NCBI RefSeq assembly: GCF_050574275.1
Contig: NZ_CP192260.1
Location: 744,001 to 808,000 of the forward strand
DNA length: 64,000 bases
Source of the DNA: Virgibacillus_F flavescens
Lineage (GTDB): Bacteria; Bacillota; Bacilli; Bacillales; Amphibacillaceae
Direction of reading: 5' to 3'
Under the pieces are notes generated by a model that was given only the letters and a program-made list of their open reading frames with translations, searched no databases and was not told where the DNA came from. The position numbers were made by a program, and so were the translations under genes. Within the stretch, counting starts at the first letter, position 1. The number at the start of each line of letters is the position of its first letter. Below, piece by piece: positions 25,359-34,559 of this stretch.

Positions 25359-28300
25359 CTATTCAATAATTTCTAAATCAGGTAAATTATCCACAATCTT
25401 ATTTGTTTCAATTGAAACTGTAATCACACGTTTTAATAAATCTAAAATATAGCGTGGGTTGTCCGAATACTCGTTTGGGTCATTCGTTATTCCCCTAGTT
25501 GTGTCTACTTTCACCTGATAATGTTCCATAATCCATTCCATTGGTGAACGACCATTAACTACATAGTCATAAGCTTCCAAAGGAATATCAGAAATCGTAA
25601 TATTATCATTGTAAACAATAATTGACTTATCTTTACCTTTCCCAAATTTCATCTTTTTAACTCGATATATATCAGTCTTATTATCACTCTTAATCGTTTC
25701 TGTTACCTTATACTGTTCCACATCTTCATAATTCAGATGTAATTCAGCTAGTTCACGTCCCGCTTTAGCAAATTCAAAAAAGTTTTTTACCATTGGGATA
25801 CGATGAGTATTTTTTTTAAAATCATTTGCATACTTTTCCTTAAATTCCATTGAATGAAGCACTCCATAAGTATAAAAGAAAATATCTTCTTTAGTTACTT
25901 CTTTTCCCTGCTTCATTCGGAATGATTTTAGAATAGAATCTGATATATTACTACTACAACGATTTTCCCCACCTTCATAAAATAAATCGTTTTCGGTATC
26001 CTCATCGTAAACATATAGTGAATATACCCTATTAGTACCATCTAAAGTGTTCTTGTCTGTGTACATATCAGTTATTATTGTGGAACTACCTGTAGTCATT
26101 ATTGTATAATTTTTTGCTTCCTTATGTGGGAATATTTTATTCCATTTACTAGGATTCTCGATTAACTTTATCTCATTATAGAAGTATTTTTTTGTAAAAG
26201 GTCTATAATATATTTTTGTGATGAGATTGGAATCGTACTCGATTTCAACGCGATTTTCTAAATACCTTTTTAACCTTCTTGACCAAGCTATTTCTTTTGG
26301 GTTGGAATTTATAAAATCTTTGAGTTCAGACTTGCCATCAAATTCTTTTTTGTATCTATCTAGTTCTTTCGTGTAACTTTGAATTATTTTTTTAGCACTC
26401 GCCAAAAGAGTATTTGGGCTATGATTCATAATCCATGTATCTCTACTAGTAGATATTCCAACGATTCTATCAGAAAAGATTTGTGTAGCTTCACCATTAA
26501 GGGCGATAAAGTTTCCAAATTCGTCACTTTGCTGGTTAATCCAATCATTACTTTGGTCAGGTATAATCGTAATTAAATCTGATTTCATATTTAAGAAACT
26601 CTTTTTATTGGCTATAATATCTAGCTTTTCATTTCTTGATAAATAATCCCCAATGTCATGATAGTAAAGATTACACCCTGACTTATCTGTATTTTTCACC
26701 AACACTGTAATAGCTACAGGGGTACGAGAACCGCTACCAAAGATTTTACCAGCTTCCCTACGTGATTCTTCCCCTGAGGTTCTTTGATTTCCTCGAAGGT
26801 TAAAAACGTATATTGATGTAAATTCTTCATATAGCGATTTTCTTAATCCATCTGCACTAGCACTGTCAATAAACGTACCGTTTGTAACGAAACCAATGAC
26901 ACCATTTTTTTCAATTCGATTACTTGCCCAACGTATAGCACGAATATATGAATCGTACATACTATGTGTAGTCCTAGCTTCTGATTCCTTGATATAAGTA
27001 TTTTTAATACTATCGTCTAGGTCAGGATATCCTTCATTTTTGTTATTGTCATTCTCATTTTTTTGCTTAGCTGAATATGGTGGGTTTCCCATTATTGCAA
27101 CAATTGGTTTTTCATTTTGTTTCTTGGCACGGTTAGAGTTTTCATCAAACATATCTGATACAAACGTATCTTTTCCTTCAGTCATTTGGAAAGTATCTGT
27201 GAGAACTACCCCTTCAAAAGGAGTATATTCTCCTCCATAAATAGAGTGGAAAGTTTCCTCTATATTGATTGCTGCGATATAGTAAGCTAATAAGACAATT
27301 TCATTTGCATGGATTTCATTAGTGAATTTATATAACAAGTTTTTATTTTCGATAATTCCACTTTGAAGTAGACGTACAATGAAAGTACCTGTACCAGTGA
27401 ACGGGTCAAGGATATTTACATTCTTATCATTAAATGAAGCATTAAACTCCTCACTTAAAATTTCGTTTACACTGTGAATGATAAAATCTACAACTTCTAT
27501 TGGTGTATAAACTATACCCAAACGTTCTGTTGTCTTTTTGAATGCTGTACCAAAAAATCTATCATAGAGTTCAATAATTACCTTCTGTTTTCCAGCTAAA
27601 TTATCTATTTTGCTTGCACGAGTTTTAACACTTTCGTAAAACTTATCTAATGCACGAGTTTCCTTCTCTAGATTTTCTTCTTCAAGTACACTAAGCATGT
27701 TTTCAATTGCTTGTGATACTGGATTATTCTTAATAAAGCTATAATCCTCAAATAATGCATCAAAGACAGGTTTAGTAATTAGATGCTGCGATAACATTTC
27801 TATAGCTGCATCTTCTTCGATAGAGTTATTTAAATTACTTCTTAAGTCACTTAAAAACTTTTGAAATACTGCATAGGGTTCACTATTTCTATCACGTAAT
27901 AATAATTTAATACGGTCAAAGTGCCGTCCTGCAATTTCAGCAACATCACTTGACCAATTTTCCCAATAACGCTTATCTCCAACTTTGTCTACGATTTGTC
28001 CGTAAATAGAATCTTGTAATTCATCAAGGTCTGGGAAAGTTGCTACTATTTGTTCACTTAATTTTCGTGATTCATCATTCTTAGAATTAGTATCCTTCCC
28101 ATCACCTGTATCACCTTTATCTCCTGTATGTCCTATAATTTCAACATTTGAAGGTTTATTCATATTTAATTCCATTTGGTTAATCATGGCATTGAAACGT
28201 TCATCATGTGAACGTAATGCTTGAAGAACTTGCCACACAACTTTATATTCTTTGTTATTATTTAATTCGGTTTCTATATCATTACCTTTGTTAATCGTAA

Positions 28301-30086
28301 CCGGTAAAATGATATACCCATAATCTTTATCATCTGCTTTACGCATTACACGACCTACAGCCTGTATGACATCAATTACAGAATTTCTAGGATTAAAGAA
28401 AATAACTGAATCTAAATCGGGAACATCCACCCCTTCAGTTAAACACCTTGCATTAGAAAGAATACGACAAACATTATCGTCTTCAGGTTCATCTTTTAAC
28501 CAATCTAATCTATTATTTCTCTCTAGTGTGTTCATTGTTCCATCAACATGCTGAATTTCAACGGTTGCACCATTTGAAATATCGCTATTCTGCGAATAAG
28601 TATCAACAACATCCTGAAAAATCTGCGTTACTTGTTTTGATGTTTCAATAGTAGAAGTAAATGCAACAGCACGTTTCATAGGTTTACCTACAACTTCATT
28701 GGAATGACTTTTTCGTTTAGAAAGTCCATTCCATGTACCAACAATACGTGCAAAGTCACTACTTTTTAGAGTGTTTGATTTACTTTTGATTTCATTAGCA
28801 AGGGCAACATCAACATAATTTTGGTCTGTTACTAGAACCATAACTTTATAGTCAGTTAATAATCCGCGTTCTACTGCTTCACCGAATGCTAGGTTATAGA
28901 AATCCTCACCAAACAAACTAGCATCATCCATTGAAGAGAGTACTGCTTCCTTTTCATCTGCTTTATTCTTAGTCTTATCCCCAAATACTTTTGGTGTTGC
29001 AGTCTGATATAAACGTTTGTCTGCTTGAATATATTCATTGTCATGTACACGTACAAAATGACTTTCTTCGCCATCTGATAATGTAACACCTGTGGTACGG
29101 TGTGCTTCATCAGCAATAATTAAGTCAAAAGCCGGAAACCCTTTTTCTTGGGCTTCATGAATTACCTCAATAGACTGGTATGTAGAAAAGACAACAGTCA
29201 TTTTACTGTCCTTCGGAAGCGACTTAAAGTTTTCTGCAATTTTATCTGAATTAGTTGTAGCAGGAAATCCTAAATCAATTGCTGTAATATCCTCTGAAGT
29301 CCGAGATACTTTTCTATCGGAACATACTGCAAATGTATGGAATGGTGTAGTGGTTTGATTGTTCCACTCTCGTAATGTTTGTGATAATAACGAAATAGAA
29401 GGTACAAGATATAAAACAACACTATTACCCTGCTTTTGATTAGCTACTTCCTCTGCAATCTTCAATGAAGTAAAGGTTTTACCTGTACCACAAGCCATAA
29501 TGAGTTTCCCACGGTTAGCATTTGTAAAACCTTTTAAAACATTGGTGTGTGCTTCCTGTTGATGGGGTAGTAAATAGTGTTTTTTCTTGAATTCAACCCC
29601 ATCCATATTATCAACCATGAATGTAGACCAATTAATAGCCGATTTATTTAAATCCTGTAATCGAATTCTAACTATCGACTTCGATTGATTCTCTAGTGAC
29701 AATTCAGCATTTTTACTCCATTTATCCGTTGACGATACAATAATTCGGCTATCATAGAAATTCTTGCCTGATTCTGTAAAAAAAGAATCTATATCCTTTT
29801 TCTGAATAGAATAGTTTTCATCATAAAACTTACACTGAATAGCACAGTATTTTCCTGAAATTCTTTCTTCTGCTATTAGGTCAATTCCTGTATCATGATT
29901 CCCACCATTTAAAGGGAACTCATTCCAAGTCCACACCTTTCTAAATAAGTCTGAATAAACTGGGTCGTTTTCAAAGTATTTCTTTATAAGTAATTCAAAT
30001 CGTGTACCTTTATCTGCTTCTGACGTTGATATTGAACGCAAGTACCCCAATACTTCTTTGAATGATTTATTTGCAACTTTTGACAT
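25359..30086 (-). CDS. Type ISP restriction-modification enzyme (single chain)
   Basis: A 1575-residue protein that fuses nuclease, translocase, methyltransferase and target recognition, like LlaGI and LlaBIII (about the same length). From the N terminus: an Mrr-like PD-(D/E)xK nuclease (FELLIKKYF, DTGIDLIAEE, AIQCKF; about residues 25-85); a superfamily 2 helicase with Walker A MACGTGKTF near 198, DEAH in IADEAHRT, YQTATPK, and motif VI QAVGRVMRK; a coupler; a gamma-class N6-adenine methyltransferase with motif I ILDPFTGTGTFIV and motif IV GNPPYS; and a C-terminal target recognition domain of about 500 residues. It should protect the host by one-strand adenine methylation and cut foreign DNA after translocation. 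No frameshift or lost motif is seen. AAGGAG lies upstream. The recognition sequence cannot be predicted. Confidence 0.94.
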   Translation of the reverse strand: MSKVANKSFKEVLGYLRSISTSEADKGTRFELLIKKYFENDPVYSDLFRKVWTWNEFPLNGGNHDTGIDLIAEERISGKYCAIQCKFYDENYSIQKKDIDSFFTESGKNFYDSRIIVSSTDKWSKNAELSLENQSKSIVRIRLQDLNKSAINWSTFMVDNMDGVEFKKKHYLLPHQQEAHTNVLKGFTNANRGKLIMACGTGKTFTSLKIAEEVANQKQGNSVVLYLVPSISLLSQTLREWNNQTTTPFHTFAVCSDRKVSRTSEDITAIDLGFPATTNSDKIAENFKSLPKDSKMTVVFSTYQSIEVIHEAQEKGFPAFDLIIADEAHRTTGVTLSDGEESHFVRVHDNEYIQADKRLYQTATPKVFGDKTKNKADEKEAVLSSMDDASLFGEDFYNLAFGEAVERGLLTDYKVMVLVTDQNYVDVALANEIKSKSNTLKSSDFARIVGTWNGLSKRKSHSNEVVGKPMKRAVAFTSTIETSKQVTQIFQDVVDTYSQNSDISNGATVEIQHVDGTMNTLERNNRLDWLKDEPEDDNVCRILSNARCLTEGVDVPDLDSVIFFNPRNSVIDVIQAVGRVMRKADDKDYGYIILPVTINKGNDIETELNNNKEYKVVWQVLQALRSHDERFNAMINQMELNMNKPSNVEIIGHTGDKGDTGDGKDTNSKNDESRKLSEQIVATFPDLDELQDSIYGQIVDKVGDKRYWENWSSDVAEIAGRHFDRIKLLLRDRNSEPYAVFQKFLSDLRSNLNNSIEEDAAIEMLSQHLITKPVFDALFEDYSFIKNNPVSQAIENMLSVLEEENLEKETRALDKFYESVKTRASKIDNLAGKQKVIIELYDRFFGTAFKKTTERLGIVYTPIEVVDFIIHSVNEILSEEFNASFNDKNVNILDPFTGTGTFIVRLLQSGIIENKNLLYKFTNEIHANEIVLLAYYIAAINIEETFHSIYGGEYTPFEGVVLTDTFQMTEGKDTFVSDMFDENSNRAKKQNEKPIVAIMGNPPYSAKQKNENDNNKNEGYPDLDDSIKNTYIKESEARTTHSMYDSYIRAIRWASNRIEKNGVIGFVTNGTFIDSASADGLRKSLYEEFTSIYVFNLRGNQRTSGEESRREAGKIFGSGSRTPVAITVLVKNTDKSGCNLYYHDIGDYLSRNEKLDIIANKKSFLNMKSDLITIIPDQSNDWINQQSDEFGNFIALNGEATQIFSDRIVGISTSRDTWIMNHSPNTLLASAKKIIQSYTKELDRYKKEFDGKSELKDFINSNPKEIAWSRRLKRYLENRVEIEYDSNLITKIYYRPFTKKYFYNEIKLIENPSKWNKIFPHKEAKNYTIMTTGSSTIITDMYTDKNTLDGTNRVYSLYVYDEDTENDLFYEGGENRCSSNISDSILKSFRMKQGKEVTKEDIFFYTYGVLHSMEFKEKYANDFKKNTHRIPMVKNFFEFAKAGRELAELHLNYEDVEQYKVTETIKSDNKTDIYRVKKMKFGKGKDKSIIVYNDNITISDIPLEAYDYVVNGRSPMEWIMEHYQVKVDTTRGITNDPNEYSDNPRYILDLLKRVITVSIETNKIVDNLPDLEIIE

Positions 30087-30274
30087 AGCAAAGTCTCCTT
30101 AAATAATGCTTAAATAAATAAAATATAATATATAAATAATATCATAGATTTTGTGTACAACCTACTAACAAAAAGGTAGAATTATTGAAATCCCTCCTCT
30201 ATGTGTATCTTCATATTTATTGATTTCATTACCAATAAACGGAAAGGGGGAGAAGCTGCAAGGAGGAAAATATA

Positions 30275-30475
30275 ATGGTGAATAATGACTTTAATAGATT
30301 GAAATGTCCTGTATGTAAAAGGTTATATAGGGATGGTGAAAGTGTAATTTTAGATGAAATTAATACTGTTAAGCATCAGGGGTGTTACACATCTGATTCA
30401 CCTTTTGATGTGATTGAAAGAGGAACTTATCGTTACATTATTAAGAAATATGACTTTTTTAAAGAGGTACGGTGA
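30275..30475 (+). CDS. Small CxxC/HxxC protein, function unknown
   Basis: A 66-residue protein with a strong ribosome site (AAGGAGG, 9 nt). CPVCKRLYRDGE and VKHQGCYT look like a treble-clef or rubredoxin-like zinc site (CxxC plus HxxC); the rest is charged (FDVIERGTYRYIIKKYDFFKEV). I do not recognise the family. It is divergent from the Type ISP gene with 188 bp between, so it shares its promoter region. Confidence 0.75.
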   Translation: MVNNDFNRLKCPVCKRLYRDGESVILDEINTVKHQGCYTSDSPFDVIERGTYRYIIKKYDFFKEVR

Positions 30476-31055
30476 GGTTGCACAATTATAGGACATTAAT
30501 ATTTATCATGACATTTAACTGTTACAGTTATTAAATGGTAAATAGTACATAAAATCTTCTGCTGAACCAAAGTCAGAAAATTGGTGAAAAAATTTCCGCC
30601 ACTCCTTTTACCGGATTTGGTGTACCGCCCCCCAGTGGTACGGGTAGCCCTTTAACAGCTTCGCAAGTGTTTTAGGTAATACGGAACTGTGTTTTATATT
30701 TAATCCTTTTTAATAAGATAATTTAACAGGCTTTTACATCAATTAATTGGCTTCAGTTTCGTATTCTCATATGTAACACTCTGATTTAATTTCTACTGGA
30801 TTGAATAAGCATTAACAGCTAATATAAATATCAATTAAGCATAGTTTTAATCGTTACATACAGCATGTTTGATGGCTGTATATCATCATCTAAACGAGTT
30901 GTAATAGAATCCTTGTAGTAGCCTGCATTGTTCCCCTATATTCTATATCATCTTAAAAGAATCCCTATCCCCCGTGATTAAGCCACCCTGTCTGTATACA
31001 TAAACAGAAACCCCCTAGCCAGTGTTTAGCAAGGGGTATATTCTTCTTATACTGA
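30476..31055. other. 580-bp non-coding stretch with a GC-rich conserved-looking core
   Basis: No gene could be supported here. The segment 30590-30700 is far more GC-rich than its surroundings and contains the dyad GTACC-(GCCCCCCAGT)-GGTAC (30632-30651). The AT-rich flanks contain no clear hairpin except the terminator near 31010. It could be an origin or nick-site relic, or a structured RNA; I cannot tell. Confidence 0.4.
31003..31038 (-). terminator. Terminator after the 90-residue gene
   Basis: ACCCCTTGC pairs with GCTAGGGGGT around a 9-nt loop on the minus strand, followed by TTCTGTTT. Confidence 0.65.
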
Positions 31056-31328
31056 TTATCGTTTTATATCGCTAAGTAATAGATATTGCTGTATCTTATC
31101 TACGAGATTTGTGGCATCTAGTTTATAAAATGATACTGTAAAGGCATTTATACATTCCCTCTTATCAAAATCATTACTATTAACTGATTCCCATAAATAA
31201 CAACAATTCCACTTTGGTACAGAAATCAAACAACTATTCTCCATGCTACAAAAATATACATCAATATCCAATAAATAATCGTTTTTTGGTATCTGAAACT
31301 GTTTTATCTCTAGCGTTACTTCTTTCAT
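31056..31328 (-). CDS. Hypothetical 90-residue protein
   Basis: I do not recognise it. It has no signal peptide or membrane segment and contains six Cys residues, including WNCCYL; its composition is that of a soluble protein. GGAAAGAG precedes the ATG. It lies 51 bp after the resolvase on the same strand and ends in a terminator, so the two may be co-transcribed. Confidence 0.6.
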   Translation of the reverse strand: MKEVTLEIKQFQIPKNDYLLDIDVYFCSMENSCLISVPKWNCCYLWESVNSNDFDKRECINAFTVSFYKLDATNLVDKIQQYLLLSDIKR

Positions 31329-31379
31329 TTATTTATCTCTTTCCTTCCATCATTAAGTATTACAATTATATTAAATAAC

Positions 31380-31946
31380 CTACTTTCCTTCTGCCCTATG
31401 CTTCCTTTTAGCCCTGATTAGCGTACTTTTAGATATACCAGTAACTTCTTCTACCTGTTTATAGGAATGTGTTTCTAGTAGCTTCAAAGCGTGTAGTATC
31501 TGTTTTAAGCTATATACAGCAGGACGACCTTCTCTAAAATCAGGCTTTTGTTTTGCTATAGCCTTTCCTTCCTGTGTTCTTTCAACAATCATATCTCTTT
31601 CAAACTGTGCAAAGCCACTCATAACTGTTAGTATAAGCGTTCCTGTTGGTGTATCCTCTACCAGCCCCATATTGAGTACGTGTACCTTTACGCCCCTGTT
31701 AAACAATTCCTTTACTATCTGAATAGCATCTACTGTAGACCTAGCGAATCTATCTAGTTTAGTGACTACCAGCGTATCACCTTTTACTAACAGTGATAAT
31801 ACTTCATTGAATTTCGGTCTATCCGCTTTAGTACCTGTAAATTTCTCTGAATAGATTACATCACAGCCTTCATTCTCTAATGCCTGTATCTGTGATTCTA
31901 AATCCTGATGAATTGTACTCACTCTTGCGTACCCATATCTTTTCAT
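31380..31946 (-). CDS. Small serine recombinase (resolvase/invertase family)
   Basis: A 188-residue site-specific recombinase. The catalytic Ser is in YGYARVST near residue 10, with the family Arg residues in TKADRPKF and VTKLDRFARST. The long E helix follows (QFERDMIVERTQEGKAIAK). A C-terminal helix-turn-helix ends it (YKQVEEVTGISKSTLIRAKRKH). This class resolves plasmid multimers or inverts DNA. It probably acts on the dyad in the 480-bp non-coding region upstream. It resembles plasmid resolvases more than phage integrases. Confidence 0.9.
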   Translation of the reverse strand: MKRYGYARVSTIHQDLESQIQALENEGCDVIYSEKFTGTKADRPKFNEVLSLLVKGDTLVVTKLDRFARSTVDAIQIVKELFNRGVKVHVLNMGLVEDTPTGTLILTVMSGFAQFERDMIVERTQEGKAIAKQKPDFREGRPAVYSLKQILHALKLLETHSYKQVEEVTGISKSTLIRAKRKHRAEGK

Positions 31947-32029
31947 AATATAGCCCCTTTTATCGCTTCATTTATGACACTATGTAATGACACCTTGTAG
32001 TACCTTGATTTTACTGCATAAGGAAAACG

Positions 32030-32055
32030 GTGTCAATACTTTTAAGTTATGGCAC
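32030..32055. promoter_or_regulatory. Candidate res (crossover) dyad
   Basis: A 26-bp imperfect palindrome starts GTGTCA and ends TGGCAC, with ACTT/AAGT at the centre; 9 of 13 positions pair. Further half-site words (TGACAC at 31974 and 31989, TGGCAC at 32060, CATGGCAT at 32124 and 32200) are scattered in the same 480-bp non-coding gap upstream of the resolvase, as expected of res subsites. The gap 31947-32427 holds no supported gene. Confidence 0.45.
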
Positions 32056-32427
32056 TTTATGGCACTAAACTTATATATTTGAATTCAGGTAAATTACAGG
32101 GCTACAAGCTACTATGTCATAACATGGCATGGATACCCTATAGCAAACAGCTACACGGTTTGATATAGCAGGAAACAGCTTTTCGTAAGGATTTTTTAAC
32201 ATGGCATCAATTCAGCTATTTACGTGACTTAGCTGTACAATTTCATTTCATTTGTCAAGTGAATATGCTTTATGTCCACCACTTCAAAGTTACGTACAGA
32301 TATTTTTTACGAGATAGTGAAGTGGCATCATAGAATAGAATCCAAAAAAACGTTATAAAAATAAATTCAATATTATATGTCAGGTTTTTCACCTTCTTTC
32401 GTTATTAAGTTGAAAGGGGGTGAAAAG

Positions 32428-32730
32428 ATGATTGAAACTGGAAAAGACAATAGATTAAATCTACTAACTGGTAGAATCGAAAATGATAATTATATACGAC
32501 TATATAAAGGTGTGATTACTGAAGGATTTATTGCTGAATTAAAGCCTACTACTTTTACGGTATTTCTGATTATCCAAGCATTTACTGATACTAATGGATA
32601 CTGTGAAATCACTAGAAGTGGAATAGCTAAGTATGCTGGAATATCTAAAACAGCAGTAAATAAGGCAATCAAGGAATTAAGAGAATTTGAAATTGCTGGT
32701 AAATCCGTATTATCTGTTAAATTCCATTAA
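32428..32730 (+). CDS. Small helix-turn-helix protein
   Basis: A 100-residue protein with a winged-helix or MarR-like DNA-binding motif near the C terminus (RSGIAKYAGISKTAVNKAIKEL). The layout resembles helix-turn-helix domains of plasmid replication or replication-control proteins, truncated after the domain. The ATG at 32428 has AAAGGGGG at good spacing; an earlier in-frame ATG at 32377 lacks one. It lies upstream of the rep-like gene on the same strand. Confidence 0.7.
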   Translation: MIETGKDNRLNLLTGRIENDNYIRLYKGVITEGFIAELKPTTFTVFLIIQAFTDTNGYCEITRSGIAKYAGISKTAVNKAIKELREFEIAGKSVLSVKFH

Positions 32731-32835
32731 TTACGTTATTATAGCCTTCGGCTAGTGTCCTGCTACGCAGTCCACACATAAAAAACTATCTCTATATCAC
32801 TATTATTAGTGGTATTAGATGGTTATTTAGATTTC

Positions 32836-32886
32836 CTAGTATGTAGATGGTGTTAGGCATTTATGCCTTACAGCATCTAGTACTAG
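32836..32886. repeat. 51-bp long inverted repeat upstream of the rep-like gene
   Basis: CTAGTA at 32836 pairs with TACTAG at 32886; inside, TAGATG pairs with CATCTA, and TTAGGCAT pairs with ATGCCTTA around a TT loop. About 22 pairs form with one bulge and two mismatches. A second dyad (CTATATCTA, 32933-32941, with 32958-32966) and an AAGGGC/GCCCTT hairpin (32898-32914) follow. This 415-bp gap has no gene and is built like a plasmid origin or attenuator. Confidence 0.8.
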
Positions 32887-33032
32887 CTGGGATTATAAAG
32901 GGCGAGTAGCCCTTATACGCAATTACTATAACCTATATCTACTTTAGAAGTATTAACTAGATATAGAGTAACGAAGTAAGTAGAAAATAGCACTTAACGC
33001 TTATGTACCAATGGGTTTGAGGTTTTTATTGA

Positions 33033-33083
33033 GGGTACAGAAATAACCCCTAAACACATAAAAATGGGTACAAAAATAACCCC
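33033..33083. repeat. Two iteron-like 18-bp repeats
   Basis: GGGTACAGAAATAACCCC (33033-33050) and GGGTACAAAAATAACCCC (33066-33083) differ at one base and are exactly 33 bp apart, three helical turns. Each has GGGT/ACCC ends, a weak dyad. They lie 60-110 bp before the rep-like start, where initiator binding or autoregulation would be expected. Confidence 0.75.
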
Positions 33084-33145
33084 CTAATCTTTGGATGAAT
33101 TATGGACTTCCCTTTTCAAAACAACCAACAAAAGGGTGAAAGTAC

Positions 33146-34066
33146 ATGGCAACATCACAAAGTAATGATTTTCTATATGAAACTAAGAAGCTAATAGATA
33201 AGGAAACCGGTGAATTAGTAAGTGGGGTATTTATACCAGCAGAATTGACACATGACTATAGAATTACGCCTAAAGCTAAAATAGATGCCTACTACAAGAA
33301 AAAGGAAGCTACTGAAGGTTTAATTTACTTCAATAAACTCGCTGGCGATTCATTCACCTTCAGTTTAAAAGAAAGTGTTCGTGAATTATTTCAAAACAAC
33401 GATTTTAGTGATGCTGAAAAAGTCCATATTATCTACTTAGGCAGCTATGTTAATTATGATGGCTACTTAATGACAAAAAACAATCAAATAATGACAAAGA
33501 AACTGCTAAGGGAAAAGGTGAAAATCAAGAATAAAGATAGGTTTTATCAGTTTTATAATAAGCTACTGCATCTGAATTTCATAGATGAAAATGAAGGGAA
33601 AATATACTGGAATAACAACATGTGCTTCAAAGGTTCACCAAAAAAGAATGGTACATCATCTTCAAAAGTATTTAAAACCTATGATGAAATGATTCAGCGA
33701 TTATATAAAATGCATCAACCTAAATCTATCGCAATTATTTATAGACTGATACCGTATCTAAATAAATATCATAACGTAATCTGTAAATATTCAGATGAAA
33801 TGGAATATGAAAAGTGTGTACCATATGGAATAAGTGAAGTAGCTGAATTACTCGGTATTAAGGACTATAGAAACCTGAAAGCAAAACTAAGAAGAATTAG
33901 GTTAGATGATGAATACATTTTCAGTTTTAGACAAACAGGTACAGGAACTACAGTGATAATTAATCCTTTCCTAGTTTGGTTATCAACCTATGCACCAGCT
34001 AGCAATCTGATAGGTGATTTTTCATTAGCTAAAGCGAAACTACTTGAAGAAAGAAGAGAATATTAA
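33146..34066 (+). CDS. Plasmid replication-initiator-like protein
   Basis: A 306-residue basic protein. The arrangement resembles Gram-positive theta-plasmid initiators with two winged-helix-like domains (SFTFSLKESVRELFQNNDFSDAEKVHIIYLGSYVNYDG, and YGISEVAELLGIKDYRNLKAKLRRIRLDDEY). I infer the role from its shape, the iteron-like repeats just upstream and the plasmid-type neighbours; I cannot name the family with certainty. AAAGGGTG precedes the ATG, and a good terminator follows. Inside a chromosomally integrated element it might drive episomal replication after excision. Confidence 0.6.
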   Translation: MATSQSNDFLYETKKLIDKETGELVSGVFIPAELTHDYRITPKAKIDAYYKKKEATEGLIYFNKLAGDSFTFSLKESVRELFQNNDFSDAEKVHIIYLGSYVNYDGYLMTKNNQIMTKKLLREKVKIKNKDRFYQFYNKLLHLNFIDENEGKIYWNNNMCFKGSPKKNGTSSSKVFKTYDEMIQRLYKMHQPKSIAIIYRLIPYLNKYHNVICKYSDEMEYEKCVPYGISEVAELLGIKDYRNLKAKLRRIRLDDEYIFSFRQTGTGTTVIINPFLVWLSTYAPASNLIGDFSLAKAKLLEERREY

Positions 34067-34224
34067 TTAATTATCTTTCGTAAAAGAAAAATGATTGCTT
34101 ATTGTAGTACTTTCAATGCTTTAAGCGTGTTATATACTAGCAGAAGGTAAATAGCCTTCTTTATATCCATCACATTGTGATAAGGTGTTTTGAATCGATA
34201 TAGCCGTTATCTGATTCAATCCCT

Positions 34225-34259
34225 GAAGTATCGCTTTATTTAGCGGTACTTCTTTTTTT
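34225..34259 (+). terminator. Terminator between the rep-like gene and the small-gene cluster
   Basis: GAAGTATCGCT pairs with AGCGGTACTTC (34225-34235 with 34242-34252), followed by TTTTTTT. It lies only 28 bp before the next start codon, so it could also act as an attenuator for 34287-35826. Confidence 0.85.
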
Positions 34260-34286
34260 ATACATATACAAAAAGGGGGCAGGAAG

Positions 34287-34559
34287 TTGAAATACGATAA
34301 AAAAGAAGTTTTACAGCTACTAGATGCTGATACAATCATAGCGTTATTAAAGGTAGTTAATTTGAAGTACAAACATGTTGCAGGAAGGCTAAACATTTCA
34401 AGGCAAGCTATAGTTTATCTGATGAAGCATGACGCTTATAAGGATTGGCAAAAAGAAATAATTTTAGAAATGCTTCTACAGCATGGATGTGAAGTAGCTG
34501 AAATCATGCTAGTACATCAAATGGTAAACAAAGCTAAGAAGGTGAAGCATTATGAATAA
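34287..34559 (+). CDS. Small helix-turn-helix protein
   Basis: A 90-residue protein starting at TTG with AAGGGGG upstream. A helix-turn-helix is likely at residues 29-48 (YKHVAGRLNISRQAIVYLMK). I do not recognise the family. It is the first of four closely packed plus-strand genes; the next start overlaps its stop by 8 bp. Confidence 0.65.
   Translation: MKYDKKEVLQLLDADTIIALLKVVNLKYKHVAGRLNISRQAIVYLMKHDAYKDWQKEIILEMLLQHGCEVAEIMLVHQMVNKAKKVKHYE

Noticed and set aside
25359..30086. Separate Type I or Type III subunits
   Set aside because: Nuclease, helicase and methyltransferase motifs are in one unbroken reading frame, so it is a single-chain enzyme.
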